Part shown: positions 1 to 56,724 of the stretch, piece by piece
Position numbering within the stretch: the stretch's first letter is position 1
Layout: each line of letters starts with the position of its first letter
Assembly (NCBI RefSeq): GCF_037975245.1
Contig: NC_092574.1
Location: 11,869,213 to 11,933,212, forward strand
Direction: 5' to 3'
Origin: Apostichopus japonicus
Taxonomy: Eukaryota > Echinodermata > Holothuroidea > Aspidochirotida > Stichopodidae
Length of the DNA: 64,000 nt
Notes under the pieces: model-generated
Databases searched by the model: none
What the model saw: the letters and a program-made list of their open reading frames with translations, nothing else
Told to the model about the DNA's origin: nothing
Program-made: the position numbers and the translations under genes

Positions 1-430
1 ACTCAGACTGCTCACTCTTTAGTAATGTCAAGTTAATCTAGTTGGTCACTATGCATTTAGCAAATTAGATTAATGGTAAGGTATTGCGGCCCGTTTGCAG
101 ACTCGTTCCTCGCGTATATATCTCTCACTGGTCCAACCATTAAAGGTATCTCCACTCTTTTCTGGTTTCTCACATGCGCTGTGTTGAAACTGTTGACTAT
201 CGGCGAGCGTTGCAATACCAACGTCCACTTGGAGATTGTTTTCATTAGTAGATGATGATAATGAATAGGATATATTATTATTTTGAAAATTCATATCAGA
301 TGTTTAATACTGCTGTGTAGCCTACGGCCAATGTCGATGCTGTGAGGATTGCACACAACGTCTTCAGTGATGATGACAATTAAGGCATATCTGTGACAGA
401 TGAAAAGATCTTATGTCAAAATATACTTAC

Positions 431-43417
<42,987 letters not shown>

Positions 43418-43512
43418 AACGAATGGCTTCCAAGGAACGTCTGAAATCGCTGCCGAAGAAACAACTCGTTTTGTATTTCCGTGTGTGTTTGTGTGTTGTA
43501 CAGGTCCGGGTC

Positions 43513-44310
43513 GCGTAATTTTTTCCTAGGAGGGTTAGGGGTAATTATCATATATAGGCGTATACAAACCCTCGCGCATGCGTGTTACTCGTAAAAAGTT
43601 TATGACTAGTAGTAGCAGGGAGATATTATAACACCTTCCTAGGGAGATGTTATAACAAATCCCTGGTAGCAGTACATACATTTTGTGCTACGTGATCCAC
43701 GTTTTGCACATGTATACATATATATATATGCGTTCATGCAGCGATGGAGACCTGTTCGACTGACAATCCTTGCGCCAATCTTTAGCTGGAATCTTGCCCT
43801 AGATTAGAGGTAAAGTTACTCGATACAATTGTACATAATAAAGTAATCCTCTCACCCAGATTTTAGACACAATGTACGGATTTCATCCGTCGTTATCAAT
43901 GTGCGCGACGGACATTAATTTAATGGTTTGGTTAATGCCAATCTGCTAGCCTACAGCCGATACGCAGACTATAAGTCCACCACATTAGCCATAACACCTT
44001 CAAAAATTAATAATTGATGTGACGATTTGATCGCGCTGTAATTTGTATTTCTTTAGCCCTCATCCCATCACTTATTTTCTTCTATTCTCACTTAGTAATC
44101 TTTGGCCAAAAAGCAAACTGCATTACGTGTAAAACTGTACAGCGGAGATCTATTGCTTTGTACAGCGTACATAGTGCCCACACGGCCCCCACTCGTGTAT
44201 TACAAGCGATCGATGAGTAATGGTGTCCATGAGTAACACGCATGCGCGAGGGTTTGGATACGCCTATATATGATCATTACCCCTAACCCTCCTAGGAAAA
44301 AGAATTACGC
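43513..44310. mobile_element. Mutator-like MITE, 798 bp, 9-bp TSD, upstream of C3-like gene
   Basis: The ends are GCGTAATT and AATTACGC with inverted repeats of about 78 bp (43,513-43,590 and 44,231-44,310), over 90% alike by eye. The exact 9-bp duplication GTCCGGGTC flanks the element at 43,504-43,512 and 44,311-44,319. Long inverted repeats with a 9-bp duplication suggest the Mutator/MULE group. There is no coding frame. The near end is 96 bp upstream of the C3-like ATG (43,417). Confidence 0.87.
43549..43558 (-). promoter_or_regulatory. candidate TATA box supplied by the MITE
   Basis: On the minus strand CCTATATATG lies about 132 bp upstream of the C3-like start codon, inside the near inverted repeat of the MITE. 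If used, transcription would start near 43,520. This is position-based inference; no start-site data are available. Confidence 0.3.
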
Positions 44311-44319
44311 GTCCGGGTC

Positions 44320-47233
<2,914 letters not shown>

Positions 47234-47251
47234 TATATATATATATATATA

Positions 47252-47539
47252 CAGGGTTATAGCTAGGAGATTGTGAGTGCTGGTTAAATAAATTTGCAAA
47301 GCGTAGCGAGCGAAGCTCTCGCATCTCACGGCCGGGGGTCCAGGGGCCCGCTTAAGGGCCTCTGGTGGGGTCCAGGGCAACGCCCCGGTGGGGGTCGAGG
47401 GTATTTTGGTAAATAACAGAAAAAGGTGACGTTATTATCATGTTTTACGGCCGGTGGACTGTTTATTCACTTCCAATGCCGGCCGGCAGGCGTGAGTGGC
47501 GGTTACCACCCGCCGCCGCCGTCCGGCGTGGCTATAACC

Positions 47540-47542
<3 letters not shown>
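47252..47542. mobile_element. MITE with CAGGGTTATAGC ends inside TA arrays
   Basis: The 291-bp element starts CAGGGTTATAGCTAGG and ends GTGGCTATAACCCTG. (TA)n arrays (47,119-47,251 and 47,543-47,580 onward) border both sides. It is GC-rich inside and has no coding frame. The target duplication is hidden by the TA repeats. Confidence 0.75.
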
Positions 47543-47585
<43 letters not shown>

Positions 47586-47588
47586 GAC

Positions 47589-47620
<32 letters not shown>

Positions 47621-47621
47621 A

Positions 47622-47673
<52 letters not shown>

Positions 47674-47828
47674 GACTGCCAAGTATTGCTGACGAAGGTC
47701 CTGCAGGGGGACCGAAAATTCCAATATATTTTCTAAAACTTACTCTTTATTTGTCAATTATGAGTCATATCTTATTTCTCTGGTTTTCTCTAATAATATT
47801 TTCTTTTGGAGTAAACGTGGATTTTCGT

Positions 47829-47890
<62 letters not shown>

Positions 47891-47892
<2 letters not shown>

Positions 47893-50351
47893 GCAGGTCC
47901 AAGCTATTTGCACTGTGACGTACGGGACATTTCAGAGACTTAAATTTGTCTAAAAGTTATATAAAATCTATTTTCCAGAAACTTTTTCAGGTTTTCATAT
48001 TTGTTTTTGCTGCTACTTTATTACAAACTCATGAAGATTTCCTACACTTGCTTTAATTAGGTCCCATCTTAATTAATGTACAGTGTGACGTACGGGACCA
48101 GAGAATTTTGTGTTTTTTTTACTAACAAGCAAAGCTGAAACCGCTCTGAAATTATGAGGGCAGTGATCAAGCTGTTATAACTAGTGAATAGCCTAACCTT
48201 CCAAGGGCTAAGCTGTAACATATTAGAAAAAAATATGAAGCCATTCCAGTACAGTGGTTACACAAATGAAAATTGTCCTGTGACGTACGGGACATGTGAC
48301 GTACGGGACAATTTGTCCATATACAAATTGACTATGAAAACTCATATTTTTATTCCTGAATATACCATAACAAGCTGATTTCTACATAAAAACATTAATT
48401 TGGATATGCCAGAACAATGTCATTGGTAATTTCATGCCATATTTCCTTCTTTCTGGGATACAGAAAAGAGCAGTGACTGTACACTTGTGAGATCATTCCA
48501 CATAAAACATGGAATGCATAAAGTATTAATCTACTCTACACATACATCAAGTACTCATAACATCAATTCTAGCTCTTTTAGACCACAAATGATTCAAGAT
48601 GCAAAGTTTTGGTGCAAAACTGTTTTGGTATGTATACTGTACAACACTGTATCATACTCCCCACTATTGACCCTGAAGTTGAAATATGATCCATCCCATT
48701 CAAATATACCAAAATGTCCACAGTAATGCCACGTAATGTCCATCTATATACAGTAACTAGTACAACAAAGAAAACTCTATAGACCTAATACTGGTTACCA
48801 GACCAAATAGTCAGAACATCAATTCTTTCTTTGTTAGACCACAAATGATTCAAGATGCAAAGTTTTGGTGCAAAACTGTTTTGGTATGAATACTGTACAA
48901 CACTGTATCATACTCCCCACTAATGACCCTGAAGTTGAAATATGATCCATCCCATGCAAAATATACCAAAATGTCCACAGTAATGCCACGTAATGTCCAT
49001 CTATGAAACTAGTACAACAAAGAAAACTCTATAGACCTAATACTGGTTACCAGACCAAATAGTCATAACATCAGTTCTTGCTTTGTTAGACCACAAATGA
49101 TTCAAGATGCAAAGTTTTGGTGCAAAACTGTTTAAAAATTGGTATATACTGTACTGTACAACACTGTATCATACTCCCCACTAATGACCCTGAAGTTGAA
49201 ATATGATTCATCCCATTCAAAAATCAAAATACCTGTATACTGTACCAAAATGTCCACAGTAATGCCACTAATGTCCATCTATGAAACTACATAGTACAAC
49301 AAAGAAAACTCTATAGACCTAATACTGGTTATTGAACAAACTCATGAGTGATTGTCCTATGCAAAAATTGGGCGAGCGAAACTCTACACTTGTAACTAAA
49401 AATCTCAATGTCTACTATCTAAGTTCAGGAAACAAGAACATAGTTGCACATTATCATAGTCACACTTCACAACAGGCCTACAAAATTTTGAAATGCAAAC
49501 TCAACATTCTTGAAGTCGTCCTCATTCAATGTCAATGTTGAATAGCATTGTAGATGATTCTGTATCCCCCACACGCACAATTGACTTCCCAATAGTCAAA
49601 CAACACCCGGGCTGTTGGTGGTGGTCATCAGTCAATAGTTTATTTGGTGCCATGATGTGCTCTTCAGGCATGCAGGGATTATAAGTTGCAACTACCAGCT
49701 GTCAACAAAATAAACTTGTAAGCATTGGAAGGTTTCCAGTAGAGGTCCCCATTGGAGCCCATGCATGTTTATTATGTATACATGTATACAGGGTTTCTAC
49801 CACACTATGTCCCGTACGTCACATTTTGTCCCGTACGTCACATTTTTAAATTTGATAATTAGATTTGCAGTGAATATTATTTCAATTTTTTTGGGATGGA
49901 TATTGTTGAGCAATGTTCTTAATTAGAACTTTATAGAATATCACAAAAAAAAAATTGTTCCTCCATATCAAAACTTGAAAAAAGTGCTGAAAATTGTGAC
50001 GTACGGGACATCAGTTTTTGGACACTAGCTAATTAGCATATTTAATTGATGAACCCCCAAACATAATATGTCAAAATTATTGGAAGGAAGGGTGTATCAT
50101 GTCCCACATAACTTATATTCAATAAGTTCATATTGCTGGCAGCGACATAGGATTCCAAATGTCCCGTACGTCACACTGCAATTTGAATTTATGCAAATTA
50201 GCTGGCTGTAATTGTTTGAATAGGCAAAAAAATTTTTAAAAATTATGAAAATCTGAAACTTCAATAATTCAGCTTTAACATGACACCACATTTAGGGTGT
50301 TTCAGTAAAGTTTGAAATTTGGCTTCTAGGGATACAATAGCTTGGACCTGC

Positions 50352-50353
<2 letters not shown>
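47891..50353. mobile_element. GGGCAGGTCC element, copy 1 (2,463 bp, non-autonomous)
   Basis: The exact 18-bp inverted ends are GGGCAGGTCCAAGCTATT at 47,891-47,908 and its inverse at 50,336-50,353. Eight exact copies of TGTGACGTACGGGAC or its inverse occur inside: plus at 47,914, 48,084, 48,279, 48,295 and 49,995; minus at 49,809, 49,828 and 50,161. The middle holds three units of a 250-bp tandem repeat (48,556-49,345). There is no credible protein. TA arrays flank both ends. Position 48,478-48,479 is the empty site of the CACTA insertion found in copy 2. Confidence 0.9.
48556..49345. repeat. about 252-bp tandem repeat, 3 units, in copy 1
   Basis: CATAACATCAATTCT-like unit starts lie at 48,556, 48,812 and 49,064. 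Each unit contains ATGATTCAAGATGCAAAGTT, TACTCCCCACTA, CCAAAATGTCCACAGTAATG and CTATAGACCTAATACTGG. It is an integral part of the outer element, because copy 2 carries the same array with four units. Confidence 0.9.
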
Positions 50354-50403
<50 letters not shown>

Positions 50404-51070
50404 GAGATACTGCCTAGCCAAATGTCGTGTTCAAAATGTCAGTATCTCAGTGGCCTTATTCCAGTTTAGGACAGGAGAAGAAAATATAGATCTTTGTGCA
50501 TATTTTTTATGTTTCCACCCTTGCATAGTTTCATCACTGATATTGTAGTTAGACAACATGCAGTATAAGATCGAGGGAATTCAGTTACTATAGCACCGTC
50601 TCCCTTCTTATCATTTTGTTGACTAATTTTTTGTTGTCTCTTCATCTCCCTGTACCGTATCACTTATTGTGTGTTTTCTGTTCGTTTCATTGAAATGTCC
50701 CTTTTTTTGGTCAACTCTTGTAAGCTTTTAGTTCGTTTTTTTCTTTGTATATACCAAGGTTGTCCAACCTTTTTTCAGAGGATCGAGGTCACATGGAATG
50801 GTTATGATGAAGGAGGGGCCGCATGAACCCGACGCTAGTTTTTTCGATTTTTTTGCGCGAAGCCCAAGGCAACAAAATGTGAGCACTGCGCGCATTAAAC
50901 TGCAGAATGAAGAAATTGACTGACAGCTGACAGTCTTACTGACCAGTGTGAATAGCGAGTAACCAGTTGTGATTGTAGGCCTATTTTGAAAGGAGATGTT
51001 AAATATATAATATATTGTACACCTTCCTAAGCAGCCCTGATATTCAACAATTGGTTCTGTTTGTTTGTAG
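50354..51070. other. spacer between copy 1 and the candidate host exon
   Basis: A (TA)n array (50,354-50,400) is followed by sequence with no recognised gene. GGTTGTCCAACCTTTTTTC near 50,759 looks like the end of a dispersed repeat, but no partner end was found. Confidence 0.5.
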
Positions 51071-51166
51071 ATACAACCCCTGCCCCAGACCAGTACAATG
51101 TCAGTGCATCAGCTAAGCCACAGGGTGTGGCTTTGCCAACTACTGAGCGATTCAAGGAGCCAAAAG
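51071..51166 (+). CDS. candidate host exon with SPG-Y/RF motif
   Basis: A 96-nt segment with a good acceptor (GTTTGTTTGTAG) and donor (AAAAG|GTACAG) is open in one frame: TTPAPDQYNVSASA, then LPTTERFKEPK. The P-x-P-x-x-Y ... ERFK pattern resembles sperm-tail PG-rich (SHIPPO) repeats and the N-terminal region of HMMR. No partner exon was identified; they may lie beyond the two transposon copies that flank it. Both ends are in a phase (2 bases in, 1 base out) that allows splicing. Confidence 0.35.
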
Positions 51167-51988
51167 GTACAGTTTACACCTAAGGCTTCTGGGCAGGGAT
51201 GCACCACATGCTTTTCTTCATGCCCCCTCAGGCAACCAGAAATTTGTTTCTTTCAAGTTTAAAACTTAAGTTCCAGGTTGTTCACCTATGGCAGACTTAT
51301 ACAGTATGTGGTGGAAGGCGAGGCTTTAACTGGGTGCTTGTACGGGAAGTACACTGATTGTGCAGTACCTACTGTAGCTGCCTACCTTAGTAGACCTGCA
51401 GTAGATTCTAGTACAGGGCAGGTCCAAGCTATTTGCACTGTGACGTACGGGACATTTCAGAGACTTAAATGTGTCTAAAAGTTATAAAAAATCTATTTTC
51501 CAGAAATTTTTTCAGGTTTTCATATTTGTTATTGCTGCTACTTTATTACAAACTCATGAAGATTTCCTACACTTGCTTTAATTAGGTCCCATCTTAATTA
51601 CTGTACAGTGTGACGTACGGGACCAGAGAATTTTGTGATTTTTTTTTACTAAAGAGCAAAGCTGAAATCCCTATGAAATTAGGAAGGCAGTGATCACGCT
51701 GTTTTAACTAGTGAATAGCCTAACCTTCCAAGGGCTAAACTGTAACAAATTAGAAAAAAATATGAAGCCATTCCAGTTCAGTGATTACACAAATGAAAAT
51801 TGTCCTGTGACGTACGGGACAATTTGTTCAAATAAAAATTGACTATGAAAACTCATAGTTTTATTCCTGAATATACCATAACAAGCTGATTTCTACATAA
51901 AATCATTCATTTGGATATGCCAGAACAATGTCATTGGTCATTTACTGCCATATTTCCTTCTTTCGGGGATCGAAAAGAGCAGTGACTG

Positions 51989-53854
51989 CACTGTAAAAAA
52001 TGTCTATGATATTACAGCTTTACACCGTTCATCTACTGAAATTAATCATGTTGTTAAAAAAAAATGTTGTCCATTTACAAAATGTATTGTAACAACATTT
52101 TCTGTATATGGGAACAAAATCTTCATAACAATACATCAACTGCTGTGTCGGAACAAAAGTATCAGGCTCGATCAAAGTTTTCATTATGCGGTCGAAGTGA
52201 CCGCGAAAACGTTACACCAAATCTTGCATCATAAAACGAGAACCGTATTTTACATGTTGTTGGAATGATAGAAAGTAGCATATACGTTTAGTCTTACGCA
52301 ATCAACGAGTTTTTCCGAAATAGTAAAGTTAACAACTGTGTCGCAAAGTTGTAAATGACCTTTGTACACTACTTACAGTTGAATAACGCTGGGCGCGCAC
52401 CGAAGGTCCGAAACCGCTGTAATTACGGTAAGTTATGATTTCAAAGCTTTTCAGTCCTTTTTAATCTAACATGAGTGCAACTATAGTGAATTGTGTCATA
52501 TGAAACTGTTATTTTTTACGTAAGCATTTATTAAACGTTCGTTTGTTGGTTTGTTTGTTTTGAAATAAGCGGCAAAGCAAGTAGGCTAGGCCGACAGCAC
52601 AGCTCTCTGTCGGTCCATTGTGTGCATACTAGCACAAGATGCTATGGCAGTTCTTTGTTAGGCGAGCATATACGATCGCTTACTTCTAACATATCGTCGT
52701 AGCTGTTTTGACAGTCATACCAAACCTAAGCTTACACTCATTCTTTCGCGGTATCGTTTCTATTGGCTATGATATAACGCAGCCTAGACACTGGTCTCCA
52801 ATCAGTGTCTATGCTTTACTATGTAACATAGATTATCTTAGGAAATTTCTTGATATCACTTTTACTGTTTAGTTTGAAGCCCCCGATCGGCTTACACTAA
52901 ATCTTGGGGGAGTCGTGCAGTCCCCTGTCCTGAATCTTGGGGGAGTCGTGCAGTCCCCTATGGCACGCCAAATGGTAAAATTCAGAAATGAACAATCTAG
53001 GCTAGGTTTATGGTTAACAAACTCTTTTTTTTACCAATACTAGCATGGTCTATCACTAAAATAGATCATCGATCAATAAAATAGGTTTTTTGTCTGATAA
53101 ATCACGTTTTTCCAGTGATCAATCAGAATTTTACTAATACAACTTGTTTTGTTTTTCTCGCTGATTTTTGAAAACTAATTATTGGTCGGTAAAACCATTT
53201 GTTATTCCTTGTTCAATTCTGAAGGATGCTACTGCATGCAATGGGGAAACCCTGTATGTACTATGTGCCTGTCATTTGATGCCTTGGCGTATAAACACGA
53301 TATCACAAGAACCAAAGATGTTTGAACTGGAAATTTAGTATTTATAGGTATGTTTGAGTGGGAGAGGGCTTATGTGGAAGTTAACTATACAAAAAATTCC
53401 TGAAGGAAATTTCATTGTAAAGGGGAATTGTGAGTATTGCCAGCTAGAAAAAAATTACAGGCAAAGTCTACCTCCTAGCCCTCCTCCCCCCCCCCCCCAC
53501 CCATCCAGAACTGTGCCTGAGCTGCTATTTGCCCCTAGCCTACTTTAAGTATCATGAACAGTTGATGTATGCACTGTTGTATGCTATACTAACCTGATCT
53601 TAGCATGAATGTGTTGATTGTGGGTGTTATGAATTATGCTAAACTGTAACCTACTTACAGTATTAACTGATAAGATTTGTCATCTGTCACTATATATGTA
53701 ACCAAAAAGTGTTTGTTTGTTTTCCTTTCATAGGATAGGCTTCGGCTAAACCTGAGATGGAATAGTCAGGGGCACCGGATTTGTAATGTATTGTTGGAGA
53801 GCCTGACCCATTTCTGAAAGGTTTTAATTTCCATATGTTTTTATTCTCTTGCAG
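51989..53854 (+). other. 5' region of the CACTA-like element
   Basis: No protein is evident before the transposase. A strong donor (ACG|GTAAGTTATG, after 52,427) could end a non-coding first exon spliced to the transposase acceptor at 53,853-53,854. A 27-bp direct repeat starting AATCTTGGGGGAGTCGTGC occurs at 52,900 and 52,933. CAACATTTT and AAAATGTTG near 52,060-52,105 form a small inverted repeat. Confidence 0.5.
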
Positions 53855-56588
53855 ATGGTTACTTGTTCATGTGGTGTTCACTCTGATACTCCGCATAGAC
53901 AGATGTGTCACTACAGGCTTCATCAAAATCAACCAAATTTTCAATTTACGTGTCCTGAAGAAAATTGCAACAGAATTTTTGTGAGTTACTCAGCTTTGAA
54001 AAGTCACTTCTATTGTGACCATAGAGAAGATGGTATTGAAACACGCAAAAGAAAATTTGATAGACTGTTAGATGTACAATTGCATTGTAACTTACAGTTT
54101 TGCAGACAAACTTGCTCTAATTTTGCAGATTTAAAAAAAACACCTTATAGGGCATCTAGAAAATGGTTTCGAAGTTTCTTGTCCATTTGAATATTGCCCC
54201 AACAAATTCTCCTCAAAAAATGCTTTAAGATGTCATATCTCCAGGAATCATCAATCTACTGTAGATGACTTTACTGCAACAATTGCAGGAAGCTCTGCAT
54301 GTGAACTACTTCAAAATAAACATGATGAAGAAATTGCTAACCATGATATTCCAGAAACAACAATTACCAATGAAAATGATTCTGAAGATGAGGGAATTAG
54401 TCACAAATTGTTTCTTCAAAATATTGCACTCTTGTACTTAAACCTCCATGCAAAATTTGTTGTTCCAAATTCTACTTTGCAGTATATAATTGAAAACATA
54501 GGGGATATTTTTGATATGTTAGAAAGCATGAGGAATACAGAATTGAAACAAATTTTGAAGTCTAAAGATATTCCAGAACATGTTATTGAAGATATCGTGA
54601 GTGAAATTCAGTCAAATACTGCCTTGAAGTGTGCATATGAGAAAACGAAAGGATCATTTACATCAGCTCATAAAAGAAATGAGTTCTACAAAGAACATTT
54701 TGATGTAATTAGCCCTGTGGAAGTTTATCTAGGAAAGGATAACGAACATAATGACAGCTATTTACATTATGTCCCAATAATCAGCACACTCAAGCAACTG
54801 TTTAGAGATAAGTCTATCCTAGACCAATTTTTAAATCCTAAAATCAACACAAACTCTGATGTTTACACAGATTTCACAGATGGATCCTGTTTTCAAAATA
54901 ATGCTTTCTTCGAAAATAGGAGACAAATTATTCTACTATTGTTCCAAGATGCATTTGAAATTGTTAATCCTCTGGGAGCTGCTCGAACGAAACACAAAGT
55001 TTTGGCAACATATATGACCCTTGGTAACCTGTACGCCTATAACCGTTCTAAGATAGACCAGATTCAACTAATTTCACTTTGCAAGGAAAAATATTTTAAA
55101 TGTTTTGGTGCAAAAAAAGTATTTAAAAGACTGATAGATGACATTCAAGAACTTGAAAGTACTGGTATTGATATTGGCCTTGGTGAAAATGTATTTGGAG
55201 GAGTTGCATTCATTTCAGGTGATAACTTAGGTTCCCACGCTATAGGTGGCTTTATGCAAAACTTTAGTTCTGCTAAATATTTATGCAGGTATTGCTTGAC
55301 TCTGACGTCTTCTTTCCAGGAAAACATATTACTGCAGGCGGAAGAGAGGACAAAACAAAACTATACAGCATGTGTAGAAAGCTTAAAAAATGACAACCTG
55401 CCCAACTATCTAGGAGTTCAGTTTGACTCTCCCTTTAATGTCATGAAAAGTTTTCATGTTTGTGGACCCGGTCTACCACCCTGTCTAGCTCACGATTTGT
55501 TTGAAGGAGTTGTCTCTTATGATCTTCACCTCTTCTTGATGTTCTTTATTCGAAGTAAGAAATGGTTCAGCATAGATTTGTTAAATAAAAGAATTCATGA
55601 TTTCAAGTACAAAGGTAAAGATTCCTTTGATAAGCCAACCAAAGTTAAAGGCAACTATACTTCAGAAAAACTGTCAGGACATGCAGTGCAAAACTGGAAT
55701 TTCCTTAGGTTATTACCTGTCATCATAGTTGATAAGATTGAAGATTACACTGATGAAGTTTGGCAAACAGTCCTTACTCTGAGGGAAGTAGTTGAACTAG
55801 TTTGTGCCCCCAAAATCTCAAAGAAACAGCTTCAGTACCTCCAGGACTTGATACATATTTATCTGCAATCAAGGCAAAGGTTATTCCCAAATAAACGTAT
55901 CCGGCCTAAACACCATTACCTTCTGCATTACCCAAGGCTAATAACACAGTTTGGGCCCTTAATGAAAGTATGGACACTCCGTTATGAAAGTAAGCACAAA
56001 TACTTTACTCGGGTTTCATCATCTGCAAAGAATTTTAAAAACCCCACTAAAACCCTTAGTACAAGACATCAGTTCTTGCAAGCTGCTTATAGTGCTGGTC
56101 AGATATTTGCCCCTGAAGTTGTGGCTAAAAAAGCTTTGAAATTCAGTGTTGAACTTTATAGTGAGGCATTATCACAAGCTTTCAAATCTTGCAAAGATCT
56201 AGAAACATCTACAAATGTGGATATATGCTATGAAGTAAATTTGTATGGAACGGACTATGTCAAAGGCCAACTATTAGTGACAAGTTGTTCTGGTAAATCA
56301 CTGGAAGTTGGAGAATTGATATGTATCTTTCTGACAAACTTGCACCATTCTAATGTGGAAAAAACATCTGTGTACTTTGTTCTAAAACCCAATGGATGTT
56401 TGTATGATGCTGCACTTGGTTGTTACAAACTTGATACCAAGATTGTTGATGAAGACCTTGGAGCATGTAAATATAACATTGTTTTGGCTAAAAATGTTAC
56501 TGATTACTACCCTTTGCAAACTTACAGCTTTAATGGTTCCCCCTATATTGTTCTGAAACATGCCATAATGTGCCCTAGTACTGAATGA
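53855..56588 (+). CDS. C2H2 zinc-finger TNP2-like transposase, one frameshift
   Basis: It should cut and rejoin the transposon ends in the nucleus. The ATG at 53,855 follows an acceptor (CTCTTGCAG). A degenerate CxC-type finger comes first, then C2H2 fingers: C33/C38/H51/H56, C78/C83/H96/H100 and C109/C114/H127/H132. The third finger is interrupted by a run of eight A (54,133-54,140). One A too many shifts the frame, and both frames together otherwise give 910 residues. The catalytic part has LLFQDAFEIVNPLGA (D at 54,948), FISGDNLGSHAIGGF (D at 55,221), a CRYC pair, LPPCLAHDLFEGV and TLRYESKHKYF (E at 55,986). This D-D-E set is my candidate triad. The overall pattern resembles the TNP2-type transposases of animal EnSpm elements. 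The extra A may be a real mutation or a sequencing error. No introns are needed. Confidence 0.85.
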
Positions 56589-56724
56589 AACGCACTAAAT
56601 TTGAGAAATGTATCACTGATGCAAAAATGCATAAATGTAAGTAGCAATGCTGATGAACTTAACAGTCTATCGTAATAGGCATTTATAAGATAAGTTTTAA
56701 ATTCTGTAGATGCTCTGAACAATA

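Noticed and set aside
57-294. Minus-strand open frames as C3-like exon 36
   Set aside because: None of the three frames aligns with the C345C domain, and no phase-1 acceptor gives a sensible continuation after exon 35.
47891-50353. Copy 1 as an internally deleted derivative of the gene-bearing copy
   Set aside because: The interruption in copy 2 has its own inverted repeats and a TG duplication, so it is an insertion and copy 1 is the empty form.
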